From assembly GCA_905233545.1 (NCBI GenBank), contig CAJOEV010000003.1:40981-104980 (forward strand): a DNA stretch of 64,000 nucleotides. Direction: 5' to 3'. A program made the position numbers and the translations under genes. Under the pieces are notes generated by a model, which was given only the letters and a program-made list of their open reading frames with translations, searched no databases and was not told the origin of the DNA. Numbering within the stretch: the first letter of the stretch is position 1; the number at the start of each line of letters is the position of its first letter. Of the stretch, positions 33,041 through 43,607 are shown piece after piece. This DNA comes from an uncultured Eubacterium sp. (GTDB lineage: Bacteria > Bacillota > Clostridia > Oscillospirales > Acutalibacteraceae).

Positions 33041-33304
33041 ATGAAACTTAAAGATGAAATTGTTCTCGGAAGCATAGACGGCAGGGATTTTGCCATTGCA
33101 ACGGGTTCTCTTTCAAAGGAATTCAGCGGAATTATAAATAATAATTCAACCGCAAACTATATTTTTCAGCTTCTTAAAACCGAACAGAGCGAGGACAGCA
33201 TAGTTGATGCCATGCTGAAAAAATACGACGCTGATGAAGAGGTTGTAAGAGCTGACGTAAAAGAAGTATTAAACAAGCTTGAGGAATTGAATATTCTGGA
33301 GTAA
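33041..33304 (+). CDS. PqqD-like peptide-binding protein
   Basis: 87 aa, PqqD fold: a small beta hairpin start (VLGSIDGRDFAIATG), NSTANYIFQLL (equivalent of the 'N.TA..IW.LL' motif), SIVDAMLKKYDADEEVV, and DVKEVLNKLEELNIL as the closing helix. PqqD/RRE proteins bind leader peptides and present them to modifying enzymes in PQQ and RiPP pathways. Here no radical-SAM or other modifying enzyme is adjacent; the partner is the nucleotidyltransferase-like gene 2 bp downstream. GGTGAT ribosome-site type. Confidence 0.85.
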   Translation: MKLKDEIVLGSIDGRDFAIATGSLSKEFSGIINNNSTANYIFQLLKTEQSEDSIVDAMLKKYDADEEVVRADVKEVLNKLEELNILE

Positions 33305-33306
33305 TT

Positions 33307-34437
33307 ATGGCTGAACAAACAGGGAGAATAACTGAATATCTTTTACACCTTGTTTGCTGTGCACTTCACGGAGAAAAGCCCGAAAATGTGCAGGGTATTG
33401 ATTTTTGCGCCCTCTTTGAAAAAGCAAAAGGGCAGGAAATATATAATCTGGTTAACCCCGTTATTCAGTCGGCTGACTTTGTTCCGCTCGAGGCGAAGGA
33501 GCTTTTCAGAAACCAGAGCATGAGCGAGCTTAACAGAATGATTGCCATTTCTGCCCAGAGAAACATAATTTTTTCAAAGTTTAGTGAAAACAAAATAAAA
33601 TATATGCCGCTTAAAGGGTTGATTTTCAAGGATTATTATCCCAAAGAATCAATGCGTCAGATGAGCGACAATGATATACTTATTGATGAAGCGAAAAGAG
33701 AAACCGCTGCAAAAATTATGGCGGAACTTGGATATAAGCCATATGATTTAACTCAGAACAGCGACGATTTTTTCATGGAACCATATTACACATTTGAGCT
33801 TCACAGAAGTCTTTTCGACTGTGAAAGCGAGTTTTCTCCGAGTTTTGAAAATGTCTGGAAAAACGCTCAGCAGGATGAAAACAATGAATATTTATACCAT
33901 ATGAGCAAAGATGATGTATATATATTCAGTGTTTGCCATATGTTCAAGCATTATATAAAAAGCTGCTGCGGTATAAGATTTCTGGTTGATAACTATTTGT
34001 TTTTAAAAAATGAAGAAAAAAATCTAAATTGGGAATATATTAAAAGCGAGCTTGAAAAATACGGGCTTTCGGATTATGAAAAGCAAACAAGGGAGCTTTC
34101 AATAAAGCTGTTTGACTCAGAGGAGCTCGGTTCCGATGAGAAAAAACTGCTGAAACGGTATACGGAATTCGGATTGTTCGGAAATGATGAGGGCAAAATT
34201 CTTCAGAAATATTCCGAAGCCTCGGAGGGAAGCTCAAAATCGGGCGCAAAGCTTAAATACATCTTAAGAAGACTGTTTCCGAAAAAAAGTGATATGCTTT
34301 ATAACTATCCCGTTCTTGAAAAGAAGCCGTATCTGATGCCTTTTATGCTGATACACCGCTTTTTTAAGAGCTTGTTCAATATCAAAAAAACAACCGATGA
34401 ACTGAAATCGGTTAATCAAATACAGAAAGAAAACTGA
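33307..34437 (+). CDS. Nucleotidyltransferase-fold protein (NTP_transf_5-like)
   Basis: 376 aa. The N-terminal helical part is followed by [31 protein letters not shown], which contains the KG and D-x-D elements of this nucleotidyltransferase family (PF14907-like). After that come a hydrophobic/aromatic helical region with FELHRSLFD and [19 protein letters not shown]. Such proteins are often paired with PqqD-like genes near peptide or exopolysaccharide loci; the chemistry is unproven. Starts 2 bp after the PqqD stop, so translation is coupled. Followed at 10 bp by lepA. Confidence 0.75.
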   Translation: MAEQTGRITEYLLHLVCCALHGEKPENVQGIDFCALFEKAKGQEIYNLVNPVIQSADFVPLEAKELFRNQSMSELNRMIAISAQRNIIFSKFSENKIKYMPLKGLIFKDYYPKESMRQMSDNDILIDEAKRETAAKIMAELGYKPYDLTQNSDDFFMEPYYTFELHRSLFDCESEFSPSFENVWKNAQQDENNEYLYHMSKDDVYIFSVCHMFKHYIKSCCGIRFLVDNYLFLKNEEKNLNWEYIKSELEKYGLSDYEKQTRELSIKLFDSEELGSDEKKLLKRYTEFGLFGNDEGKILQKYSEASEGSSKSGAKLKYILRRLFPKKSDMLYNYPVLEKKPYLMPFMLIHRFFKSLFNIKKTTDELKSVNQIQKEN

Positions 34438-34447
34438 GGAAAAACTA

Positions 34448-36268
34448 TTGTCTGTTAAAAAGGAAAACATAAGAAACTTTTCAATAATTGCCCATATCGA
34501 CCACGGAAAGTCAACTCTTGCAGACCGTTTGTTAGAGCTGACAAGTTCTGTTGCCGAGCGAGATATGCAGGAGCAGATTCTTGACGATATGGAGCTTGAA
34601 AGAGAAAGAGGAATAACGATAAAAGCGCACGCCGTTAAGCTGAACTACAGAGCAAAAAACGGCGAGGACTATGTTTTTAATCTTATTGACACCCCGGGTC
34701 ATGTTGACTTCAACTATGAGGTTTCGCGTTCTCTTGCAGCCTGTGAGGGCGCAATTCTGATTGTTGACGCTTCGCAGGGTGTTGAGGCTCAGACCCTTGC
34801 AAACACCTATCTTGCGCTTGACCATAATCTTGATATTCTTCCCGTAATAAATAAAATTGACCTTCCTGCAGCCGACCCCGAAAGAGCAGCGGAGGAGGTT
34901 GAGGATGTTATAGGAATTCCCTGTATGGACGCGCCGAGAATCAGCGCAAAAACAGGTGAGAATGTTGAAGAGGTTCTTGAATACATCGTTAATGAAATAT
35001 CCCCTCCCGAGGGCGATGATAACAAACCGCTTAAAGCGCTGATTTTTGACTCTGTTTATGATTCCTACAGAGGCGTTATTGTTTATGTCAGAATAAAAGA
35101 GGGCAAAATCAAAGCAGGCGACACAATGAGAATTATGTCAACGGGCGCTCAGTTCAATGTTGTTGAGGTCGGCTATATGCGCGCAACCTCGATGGAAAAA
35201 ACAAGTGAGCTTACCGCGGGCGAGGTTGGATATATTACTGCCTCGATTAAAACTGTCGGCGATGCCCATGTCGGTGATACTATTACAACAGTTGATAATC
35301 CTGCAAGCGAAGCTCTCCCCGGCTACCGAAAGGTTAATCCGATGGTATTCTGCGGAATATATCCTGCAGACGGCGCTGACTATGAAGCACTCAGAGAGGC
35401 GCTCGAAAAGCTCCAGCTCAATGATGCGTCGCTTTCATATGAGCCCGAAACATCGGGCGCGCTTGGATTCGGATTCCGATGCGGATTTCTGGGACTTCTT
35501 CATCTTGAAATCATTCAGGAAAGACTGGACAGGGAATACAATCTCGATTTGATTGCAACCGTTCCGAGCGTTGTTTATAAAATACATTTAACTGATGGCT
35601 CAATGGTTGAAATTGACAATCCGACAAATTATCCCGACCCTGCGCTGATTGATTATTGTGAGGAGCCTTTTGCCGATGCACATATCTATGTTCCGAGTGA
35701 ATTTGTCGGAACGGTTATGGATATGTGTCAGGAGAAGAGGGGAATATTCAAAACAATGAATTATATCACCCCAGAGAGAGTTGATATTCACTACGAGCTT
35801 CCGCTTAACGAGATAATTTATGATTTCTTCGACGCGCTGAAATCAAGAACAAGGGGCTATGCCTCATTTGACTATGAGCTCAAGGACTACAGAAAGAGCG
35901 AACTCGTTAAAGTTGATGTTATGCTCAACGGCGATGTTATTGACGCGCTTTCCTTTATTATTCACAGAGAAAAGGCATACACAAGGGCAAGAAAGATTGC
36001 CGAACAGCTTAAAAAGCATATTCCGCGCCACCTCTTCGAAATTCCGATTCAGGTTGCAATCGGCGGCAAGGTTATTGCAAGAGAAACCGTTAAGGCACTC
36101 AGAAAGGACGTTCTTGCAAAGTGCTACGGCGGCGATGTCACAAGAAAGAAAAAGCTTCTTGAAAAACAAAAAGAGGGTAAAAAGAGAATGCGCCAGTTCG
36201 GTTCCGTAGAGGTTCCCCAGGAAGCATTCCTTGCAGTTCTTAAACTCTCATCTGATGATGACGATTAA
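34448..36268 (+). CDS. lepA: Elongation factor 4 (LepA)
   Basis: 606 aa translational GTPase that back-translocates or remodels stalled ribosomes. N-terminal G domain with [13 protein letters not shown] (P-loop), [17 protein letters not shown] and NKIDLP; domain II; and the LepA-specific C-terminal region ([43 protein letters not shown]). Begins with TTG at 34448 behind TGAGGAAAAAC, immediately after the nucleotidyltransferase gene, so it is probably part of the same transcript. A strong terminator follows. Confidence 0.98.
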   Translation: MSVKKENIRNFSIIAHIDHGKSTLADRLLELTSSVAERDMQEQILDDMELERERGITIKAHAVKLNYRAKNGEDYVFNLIDTPGHVDFNYEVSRSLAACEGAILIVDASQGVEAQTLANTYLALDHNLDILPVINKIDLPAADPERAAEEVEDVIGIPCMDAPRISAKTGENVEEVLEYIVNEISPPEGDDNKPLKALIFDSVYDSYRGVIVYVRIKEGKIKAGDTMRIMSTGAQFNVVEVGYMRATSMEKTSELTAGEVGYITASIKTVGDAHVGDTITTVDNPASEALPGYRKVNPMVFCGIYPADGADYEALREALEKLQLNDASLSYEPETSGALGFGFRCGFLGLLHLEIIQERLDREYNLDLIATVPSVVYKIHLTDGSMVEIDNPTNYPDPALIDYCEEPFADAHIYVPSEFVGTVMDMCQEKRGIFKTMNYITPERVDIHYELPLNEIIYDFFDALKSRTRGYASFDYELKDYRKSELVKVDVMLNGDVIDALSFIIHREKAYTRARKIAEQLKKHIPRHLFEIPIQVAIGGKVIARETVKALRKDVLAKCYGGDVTRKKKLLEKQKEGKKRMRQFGSVEVPQEAFLAVLKLSSDDDD

Positions 36269-36301
36269 AAAACACTGTGCTTTTTTGCACAGTGTTTTTT
36301 A
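36267..36301 (+). terminator. Terminator after lepA
   Basis: AAAAAACACTGTGC / GCACAGTGTTTTTT with a TTTTTT loop and T-tract. Usable from both sides; also serves the convergent minus gene. Confidence 0.88.
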
Positions 36302-36310
36302 TTGTTTCAA

Positions 36311-37603
36311 TTATTCCTCGTCAACAATGTCAAACGAACCGCTTCCGCTTACAGAGGAGCCGTCTTTGAATTTAATCTCATATTTGATTTCATGGGATGG
36401 AACATTTCCGTCGTAGTCAACAGCATGGCAGTGACAAACACCGTTCTTATCAACCGAAACAATTTCGGGACGGGTTGATTCTGCTCTGAATGTGTATTCA
36501 TCTTTCTTGAAATGATATTGTTTTTCACCAAGATTGAGATATCTTTCAACAACGGCTTTCTTTAAATCATATGAATCCCCGGGAGACATAAAGTTTTCAT
36601 AGAAGATTCCGTCGTTATCAAATTCACAGTAGGAATTATATACCTCGCTGTCCTTTGCCTGTCTGACTCTAAGCTTTATTGTTCCGATTTTCTTTTCCTT
36701 TTCTTTTCCCCGTTTTTCATATACCGCAAGTGTTGCCGTGCCCGTTTTTTTACTGTATATCAAAGCGAATTTGGAATTAATGTCCGTATAAAAAGAATCG
36801 TAATCAATATTTTTTGAGCCGATAAGCTCTGAATCGTCGGAGGTAATTGTGTAAACCGAGTTGTTATGATAGTTTTCAATTGCTTCGCTAAGATTCAGAT
36901 GACCGTCTATGAGGTCGCAGGAGTCTATATGCTTGTTATAGCAGATTTCCGTGTTCTGATAATCCTCTTTTATGAAAGCGCCGAAGTCGCCGACCTTAAC
37001 CGTAAAAGAGCCGATGTATTCTTTTGTTCCCTCGAGATATGCCTTAACCTTTGTTTTTCCCTTCTTCAGTCCGATAAGGGTGTGGTATTCCATATCGCCG
37101 TCATAAAGATTTTGTTTTATGTCAATTATTTTTTTATTGTATTCGAGCCTGTAATCCTTCTCGTAGGGATTGCTCAGAGTGATTTCCTTTTCCGTGGAGC
37201 TGTTGATTCTGATGTTATCCATCTTAATCTTGTAGGCGGGCTTAACAGTTATCTGAAACTTTTTTATAACGGTTTTTTTGCCGCCGTTATTTTTATACAC
37301 AGTGATAATCGGCTTGTGCCTTTTTTTTGTCGGCTTGTTTGATGTGACTGTCAGCCAGTAGTATTCACCTTCGTTGTCAGCTTCAATATCAATATATTTC
37401 TTGTCATTATCCGAAACAGTGCATTCGTATTCTTCTTGTTCGGGTTTGTCAAATGTCAGATTCTGATATGAATACTGAAGCATTGTTTTCTGAACTGCGC
37501 CCGGGTCGCTTTCTTCATAATTATAAAACCATACAGCCGCAGTTATTGCAACAGCGACGGCAATGAGTATTAAAGTAACGAAAAACTTTTTCTTTGTTTT
37601 CAT
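36311..37603 (-). CDS. Membrane-anchored hypothetical protein with Ig-like repeats (430 aa)
   Basis: Not recognised as a named family. A short basic N-terminus and a transmembrane/signal-anchor helix (KKFFVTLILIAVAVAITAAVWF, residues about 4-27) are followed by about 400 exported residues. These are beta-rich and Lys-rich with repeated phrases such as KTVIKKFQITVK, GLKKGKTKVKAYLEGTKEYIGSFTVKVGD and TATLAVYEKRGKEKEKKIGTIKLRVRQ. The phrases are reminiscent of bacterial Ig-like (Big2) domains, here divergent. The ATG at 37603 follows TGAGG. The gene starts 12 bp after the larB stop on the same strand, so it may share that promoter. Confidence 0.7.
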   Translation of the reverse strand: MKTKKKFFVTLILIAVAVAITAAVWFYNYEESDPGAVQKTMLQYSYQNLTFDKPEQEEYECTVSDNDKKYIDIEADNEGEYYWLTVTSNKPTKKRHKPIITVYKNNGGKKTVIKKFQITVKPAYKIKMDNIRINSSTEKEITLSNPYEKDYRLEYNKKIIDIKQNLYDGDMEYHTLIGLKKGKTKVKAYLEGTKEYIGSFTVKVGDFGAFIKEDYQNTEICYNKHIDSCDLIDGHLNLSEAIENYHNNSVYTITSDDSELIGSKNIDYDSFYTDINSKFALIYSKKTGTATLAVYEKRGKEKEKKIGTIKLRVRQAKDSEVYNSYCEFDNDGIFYENFMSPGDSYDLKKAVVERYLNLGEKQYHFKKDEYTFRAESTRPEIVSVDKNGVCHCHAVDYDGNVPSHEIKYEIKFKDGSSVSGSGSFDIVDEE

Positions 37604-37615
37604 GATGTGCCTCAA

Positions 37616-38355
37616 TTATTTAACAATCATATTCGCAAGATAGCCTGCGCCGAATCCGTTGTCAATATTAACAACCGAAACTCCGCTTGCGCAGGAGTTG
37701 AGCATTGATAAAAGTGCGGAAAGTCCTTCAAATGAGGAGCCGTAGCCAACACTTGTCGGAACGGCGATAACGGGGCAGTCCGCAAGTCCGCCGATAACGC
37801 TTGCAAGCGCGCCTTCCATTCCTGCTATTGCAATAATAACACTTGCGCTCATTATCTCATCTAAATGAGAAAGCAGTCTGTGAAGTCCCGCGACTCCGAC
37901 ATCATAAAGTCTTGTTACATCATTGCCGAAAAATTCAGCCGTTAAAACCGCTTCCTCGGCAACGGGAACATCACTTGTTCCGCCTGTTGCAACAAGAATT
38001 TTACCCTCGCTTTTTACTTCGGGGAAACCGCCGATTATTCCGATTTTTGCTTCATTGAAATATTCAGCTCAAAACTCTTTTTCAAATCCTCTGCCTTATC
38101 TTCACCGAGGCGGGTTAAAAGAATTCTTTTTCGGTTGTTTTGGAGCATTGAATTTATTATGCCCTCCATTTGCTTGGCGGTTTTGCTCTGGGCAAAAATA
38201 ACTTCACCGACACCCTGACGGGTGCTTCTGTGAAAATCGACCTTTGCATAGCCGATATCTTCAAAGGGCTGAGCTTTCAGTGTTAACAGCGCTTCGTCAA
38301 CGGAAACACTGCCGTTTTTTACATCTTCAAGAAGCTGTTTGATTTCGTTTTCCAT
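37616..38355 (-). pseudogene. larB: larB, nickel-pincer cofactor biosynthesis protein, frameshifted
   Basis: The N-terminal piece (start 38355, ends at an early stop at 38035) reads MENEIKQLLEDVKNGSVSVDEAL, then GYAKVDFHRSTRQGVGEVIFAQ, typical of LarB. The continuation lies in another frame and reads [92 protein letters not shown]. The frames meet near 38065-38075. The total length is 740 nt; one extra base would give 741 nt and a normal 246-aa LarB, so a single-base deletion is the simplest reading. LarB carboxylates and hydrolyses nicotinate adenine dinucleotide for the lactate racemase cofactor. No larC or larE is adjacent. It could be a true mutation or a sequence error. Confidence 0.85.
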
Positions 38356-38394
38356 ATTTGCCCCCAATAGCTGTTTTTTTATATACTTAATTAC

Positions 38395-38422
38395 ATTATA
38401 GAACAACCGCGATTTTTGTCAA
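38395..38422 (-). promoter_or_regulatory. Promoter of larB
   Basis: Minus-strand TTGACA (38417-38422) and TATAAT (38395-38400) with 16 bp between; both hexamers are perfect consensus. The intact promoter argues that the larB break is recent or an error. Confidence 0.8.
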
Positions 38423-38442
38423 TCATAAAAACGGAAAGCGCC

Positions 38443-38477
38443 AAAAGCGCCGTGGGTTTGATGCCCACGGCGCTTTT
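38443..38477 (-). terminator. Terminator-like hairpin after ilvC
   Basis: AAAAGCGCCGTGGG (38443-38456) pairs with CCCACGGCGCTTTT (38464-38477). It lies downstream of the minus-strand ilvC. Confidence 0.75.
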
Positions 38478-38561
38478 CTCTTATCAAATATTCTATTGAA
38501 TAAAATGGATAATAATTAAATTATTATTTTCGGCGCGGTTATGCGCTTTTACTATCCGATT

Positions 38562-39593
<1,032 letters not shown>

Positions 39594-39597
39594 TTAT

Positions 39598-39722
39598 TAT
39601 TAATGAGGAGTGAGGAATGAGGAATGAGGAATTGTGGGCGGGACACCCGCACCCGATAATAATTGGAGCGAAGCGACCCGAAATTCCTAATTCCTAAGTC
39701 CTAATTCCTAATTCCTGATTGT
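39598..39722. repeat. Heptad-arm intergenic repeat, copy R4 (well preserved)
   Basis: The left arm (39604-39632) has units GAGGAGT, GAGGAAT, GAGGAAT, GAGGAAT. The core has TGGGCGGGACACCCGCACCC and GGAGCGAAGCGACCCG. The right arm (39680-39718), read on the minus strand, has CAGGAAT, TAGGAAT, TAGGACT, TAGGAAT, TAGGAAT. Both arms use a GGAAT-type heptad, unlike R3, R6 or R7. It lies in the ilvC 5' leader. Confidence 0.75.
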
Positions 39723-39733
39723 TAACGCATAAT

Positions 39734-39762
39734 ATTATAATTCTCTATAACCTATATTGCAA
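39734..39762 (-). promoter_or_regulatory. Promoter of ilvC
   Basis: Minus-strand TTGCAA (39757-39762) and TATAAT (39734-39739) are 17 bp apart. If used, the ilvC mRNA leader contains the R4 repeat. Confidence 0.55.
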
Positions 39763-39872
39763 GTGTAATTTGCAACAAAATGTAAAAAAAATGAAGAATA
39801 AAATGCAATGAATTAACTAAAAACGCGGTTTTTAATCTTTATTTAATATAAATATCGTAATTTTCGTATTGT

Positions 39873-39920
39873 AAATTGTGAACAAATGGTATAGAATTGA
39901 AATTGTGAACAAAATGTATA
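39873..39920 (+). promoter_or_regulatory. Direct repeat upstream of DUF815 gene
   Basis: AAATTGTGAACAAA followed by TG-GTATA occurs at 39873-39893 and again at 39900-39920 (27-bp period). The spacing puts both copies on nearly the same DNA face pattern within the likely promoter region, so a regulator site is possible. Confidence 0.4.
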
Positions 39921-39951
39921 AACTTACATTTAATGCAAAAGGTGCATAACA

Positions 39952-41172
39952 ATGAATAATATTGAAAAGCTGAAATTTTATATCGATTCACTTTGCATAT
40001 ACAATGTCGGCAGCGACGAGGTCATTACTAAGCTGTATGCCCTGCTCGAAAATGCCGAAAATGAAAACGCGTTCAGATGCTACGGTGAGTTTTTCAATTC
40101 GCTGACAAAACAGGGCGATTCCCTCAAGCATTATATTTCATCTCTGATACTCTTCGATGAAAATGTTTTCTCAAGGGCTGCTGCATCGGGCGAGGTTGAA
40201 AAGCTTTCTGACTCCGTTATTTCGGGAGTTAAAAGCGACCTTGAAAAGCTTGACGCAATAAGTGAGATAAAAGCTGACGACATAGCAAATGAAGAAAACA
40301 GAGAAATTCTGAAAACTCTTCCTGCGTGGGAAATCGGCGAGCCTGTTAAAGAGCTTGAAGGCGGAATTAAAAACGCATTTGAAGCGCTTATGCAGTACCA
40401 CAGAATAAACGGCTACGGCATTTTTGCAAAGCACTGCGCTTTCACCTGGAGAAACAGGGCATTCGTTCCGATAACATCAATTGATAAAATACGCCTGAGC
40501 GATTTGAAGAACTATGAAATTCAAAGGAATCAGGTCGTTGAAAACACCCTGGCATTTCTCGGCGGTTTTCCTGCAAACAATGTTTTGCTCTACGGCGACA
40601 GAGGAACAGGAAAAAGTTCAACGGTGCATGCGATTCTCAATGAATATAAAAACAGGGGACTGAGAATAATTGAAATATCGAAGGGCGATATTTGCGATTT
40701 GGCTCTGATTCGGGAAAAGATTGCGGATAATCCGATGAAATTCATTATTTTCGTGGACGATTTGAGCTTCGATAAAAAAGAGGATTCACTCTCCCAACTT
40801 AAAGCCGCACTTGAAGGAACGCTTTCAAAGCGGGAGGGCAATGCGCTGATTTATGCAACTTCAAACCGCCGTCACATTGTTAAAGAAAATTTCACAGAAC
40901 GCGAAAACGATGTTCACACAGGTGATACAATTCAGGAGGAACTCTCGCTTTCCGACAGATTCGGGCTTGCAGTTAATTTTCTTAATCCCGACAAAAGCAA
41001 TTATCTTGATATTGTTAAGAAAATCGCTTCAGACCGCGATTTCGATTGGGATGAAGAGGAATTGCTCAGCGGAGCAGAGCTTTGGGCAAGACGCCGCGGA
41101 GGACGTTCACCGAGGTGTGCAAAGCAGTATATTGACTACCTTGAAGCAAGTAAAAAAATGACCGATAATTAG
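39952..41172 (+). CDS. DUF815 AAA+ ATPase
   Basis: 406 aa. The N-terminal helical domain (about 1-180) has no clear match. The ATPase core has Walker A LLYGDRGTGKSS (about residues 212-223), Walker B KFIIFVDDLSFD (about 265-276), a sensor ALIYATSNRRHIV and SLSDRFGLAVNF with the arginine-finger-like Arg. The C-terminal helix bundle ends with RRGGRSPRCAKQYIDYL. DUF815 proteins are conserved in bacteria as predicted ATPases of unknown substrate. The gene stands alone with a ribosome site AAGGTG. Confidence 0.9.
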   Translation: MNNIEKLKFYIDSLCIYNVGSDEVITKLYALLENAENENAFRCYGEFFNSLTKQGDSLKHYISSLILFDENVFSRAAASGEVEKLSDSVISGVKSDLEKLDAISEIKADDIANEENREILKTLPAWEIGEPVKELEGGIKNAFEALMQYHRINGYGIFAKHCAFTWRNRAFVPITSIDKIRLSDLKNYEIQRNQVVENTLAFLGGFPANNVLLYGDRGTGKSSTVHAILNEYKNRGLRIIEISKGDICDLALIREKIADNPMKFIIFVDDLSFDKKEDSLSQLKAALEGTLSKREGNALIYATSNRRHIVKENFTERENDVHTGDTIQEELSLSDRFGLAVNFLNPDKSNYLDIVKKIASDRDFDWDEEELLSGAELWARRRGGRSPRCAKQYIDYLEASKKMTDN

Positions 41173-41245
41173 TAAAAGAAAAATAATTATCTATTAATTG
41201 CCTGTTCAAAAACTGGTGATAGAATTACTCGCAAAGTAAATGTAT

Positions 41246-41283
41246 GGCGGATGATTTTAACACATAGATTGTGAAAATCCGCC
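41246..41283 (+). promoter_or_regulatory. Long hairpin in the leader of the two-component operon
   Basis: GGCGGAT (41246-41252) pairs with ATCCGCC (41277-41283), and the inner TTTTAACAC / GTGAAAA extends the stem. No T-run follows, so it is more likely a leader structure than a terminator. Confidence 0.4.
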
Positions 41284-41365
41284 GTTTATAACCGAGTTCG
41301 GATAATAGCTCAGTGGTTAATAATGGCAATTCAAATATAAACTCAAAAGAAAGGAAACAAAAACT

Positions 41366-42061
41366 ATGGCAGACAAAATTCTTGTTGTTGATGACGATCT
41401 CAACATATGCGAATTATTAAAACTCTATCTTGAAAACGACGGCTACACCGTTTTCGTTGCGAATGACGGTCAGGAGGCTGTTAACACATTCCAGAATAAA
41501 ACTCCCGATTTGGTTCTTCTCGACATTATGCTTCCGAAGATGGACGGATGGCAGGTTTGCAGAGAAATCAGAAAAACCTCAACTGTTCCGATTATTATGC
41601 TCACTGCAAAGGGCGAAACCTTTGACAAGGTTTTAGGTCTTGAGCTCGGTGCTGACGACTATGTTGTAAAGCCGTTTGACGCAAAAGAAGTTATGGCAAG
41701 AATCAAAGCCGTTTTAAGAAGAACAAAGGGCGAAAGCGAAAGCAAGACAAATGAGAAAAAGACTGTTATTTTCGATAATCTTGAAATTAACATAACTAAT
41801 TATGAAATGAAGGTTAATGGCGTTGCTGTTGACACTCCGCCCAAAGAGCTTGAGCTCATCTATCATTTCGCATCAAATCCGAACAGGGTATACACCCGTG
41901 ACCAGCTTCTCGACGAGGTCTGGGGCTTTGATTACTACGGCGATTCAAGAACAGTTGATGTTCATGTTAAGCGTCTTCGTGAAAAGCTTGAGGGCGTTTC
42001 GGATAAATGGGCGCTTAAGACTGTTTGGGGCGTTGGCTACAAATTTGAAACAAAAGATTAA
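41366..42061 (+). CDS. OmpR/PhoB-family response regulator
   Basis: 231 aa. Receiver domain with the acidic pair DD (residues 9-11), phosphoacceptor Asp53 (VLLDIMLPKMDG), LTAK and KPFDAKE; then a winged-helix DNA-binding domain (about 130-229) with FASNPNRVYTRDQLLDEVWG and RTVDVHVKRLREKL. It is the transcriptional partner of the histidine kinase 14 bp downstream. The operon also holds an HtrA protease, which points to envelope or secretion stress control, as with CssRS-htrA in Bacillus (inference from context). Confidence 0.93.
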   Translation: MADKILVVDDDLNICELLKLYLENDGYTVFVANDGQEAVNTFQNKTPDLVLLDIMLPKMDGWQVCREIRKTSTVPIIMLTAKGETFDKVLGLELGADDYVVKPFDAKEVMARIKAVLRRTKGESESKTNEKKTVIFDNLEINITNYEMKVNGVAVDTPPKELELIYHFASNPNRVYTRDQLLDEVWGFDYYGDSRTVDVHVKRLREKLEGVSDKWALKTVWGVGYKFETKD

Positions 42062-42075
42062 AAGGATAAAAATTA

Positions 42076-43575
42076 ATGGCATTATCAAAGCTTAGAGCCA
42101 AGCGAAAAAGCAACATCTTTTTCAGTTATTTTGTGATGTTTGCCATGATATTCCTTGTAACCTTTGCGGTTTTGGGAAGCTCGCTGATTATTCTTGTTAA
42201 CAGATATTCAATCGATGAAAAAACGAATCTTCTCAAGGAAAACACTCAGGCAATAGCCCAGAGTGTTTCCTCAACGCTGATTGTTAACAATATGAATTCA
42301 AGCTATTCCAGTGAAAAACTGGGAATATGCGAGTCGCTTTCCGTTGTTTCAAACTGTATTGATTCCGATATTTTTGTCTGTGACAATGAGGGTAAGATTA
42401 TTCTCTGTAAGGACCGGACTGAAATGTTGTCTTATATTGATGATTCAATGGTCTGCTCAGACCACGCAAGCTTCAAGGTTGACGACAGTCTGATTCAGCG
42501 TGTTTACGAGGATTCAACCGTAACTGCAAGCATGAATATCGACGGAAAGGATTGCTATATTGTCGGAACGGCAGTTGTTGCGCCGACATATTCGCATGAA
42601 TCAAATGAAATAATCGGTTCGGTTTTTGCAATTGTTGAATCTGGAACAACCGACCTTGTGCAGGCGGTTATAAAAATCTTTATCAGCGTTGCAGTTCTGT
42701 GTCTTATTGCGGGATTCATTATGATATGGATTCTTACAAAACGAATGATAACCCCGCTTCAGCAGATGAGCGCAGCGGCAAAACGCTTTGCAGTCGGAGA
42801 TTTTTCATACAGAGTTAAGATTGACAGCAATGATGAGCTTGCGGATTTAGGATATGCGTTCAACGATATGGCGGACGCGCTTGATAAGCTTGAAAACTCA
42901 AGACGTTCATTTGTTGCAAATGTTTCGCATGAGCTCAAAACACCGATGACATCAATAGCGGGCTTTATTGACGGAATTCTCGACGGAACAATTCCGAAGG
43001 AAAAGCAGGATTACTATCTTAAGATTGTAAGCGACGAGGTAAGACGACTTTCGCGCCTTGTTGTTGCTATGCTTAATATGAGCAAGATGGAATCGGGCGA
43101 TTTTGAGATGAAACCGAAAAACTATAATATCACAGACCAGATTATCCATATTCTTTTAACCTTCGAACAGAAAATTGAGAAAAAGAATATTGAAATAAGA
43201 GGTCTTGAGGATATCAAACCCTACCGTGTAAATGCGGACACCGATATGATTTATCAGGTTATCTATAACCTGTTTGACAACGCCGTTAAATTTACAAATG
43301 AAAACGGATATATTGATATATCGGTCAAAGAAGCAGGAAGCTTTATTCAGGTTTCTATTAAAAACAGCGGTGAGGGAATCAATAAGCAGGAGCTTTCGAG
43401 AATATTTGAAAGATTCTATAAGGTTGATAAATCCAGAAGTCTTGATGCAAAAGGCGCAGGACTCGGGCTTTATATAGTAAAAATGATGGTTGAAATGCAC
43501 GGCGGCAGGATTTATGCAAAATCCGATAGTGCAAATGAGGCTGAATTTGTATTTACGCTTCCAAAGGCAAAATAA
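42076..43575 (+). CDS. Membrane sensor histidine kinase
   Basis: 499 aa. TM1 (about 16-40), an extracytoplasmic sensor region of about 160 aa, TM2 (about 205-228), a HAMP linker (RMITPLQQMSAAAKRFAVGDFSYRV), HisKA with phosphorylated His in NVSHELKTPMTSIAGF (His about residue 284), and HATPase_c with NLFDNAVKF (N box) and GAGLGLYIVKMMVEMHGG (G boxes). Partner of the upstream regulator. The outside signal is unknown. Confidence 0.93.
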   Translation: MALSKLRAKRKSNIFFSYFVMFAMIFLVTFAVLGSSLIILVNRYSIDEKTNLLKENTQAIAQSVSSTLIVNNMNSSYSSEKLGICESLSVVSNCIDSDIFVCDNEGKIILCKDRTEMLSYIDDSMVCSDHASFKVDDSLIQRVYEDSTVTASMNIDGKDCYIVGTAVVAPTYSHESNEIIGSVFAIVESGTTDLVQAVIKIFISVAVLCLIAGFIMIWILTKRMITPLQQMSAAAKRFAVGDFSYRVKIDSNDELADLGYAFNDMADALDKLENSRRSFVANVSHELKTPMTSIAGFIDGILDGTIPKEKQDYYLKIVSDEVRRLSRLVVAMLNMSKMESGDFEMKPKNYNITDQIIHILLTFEQKIEKKNIEIRGLEDIKPYRVNADTDMIYQVIYNLFDNAVKFTNENGYIDISVKEAGSFIQVSIKNSGEGINKQELSRIFERFYKVDKSRSLDAKGAGLGLYIVKMMVEMHGGRIYAKSDSANEAEFVFTLPKAK

Positions 43576-43607
43576 TTCAGCCGTTAACCAAAAAGGAGTA
43601 ACAAACT

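Noticed and set aside
38035..38110. Programmed -1 frameshift in larB
   Set aside because: There is an AAAAAG run upstream, but slipping there leads to a TGA at once. The site where the frames can join has no slippery heptamer, so a mutation or sequence error is more likely.
41300..41335. tRNA-like 5' sequence (GGATAATAGCTCAGTGGTTA)
   Set aside because: No anticodon arm, T-arm or CCA-side acceptor strand follows; cannot be a functional tRNA.
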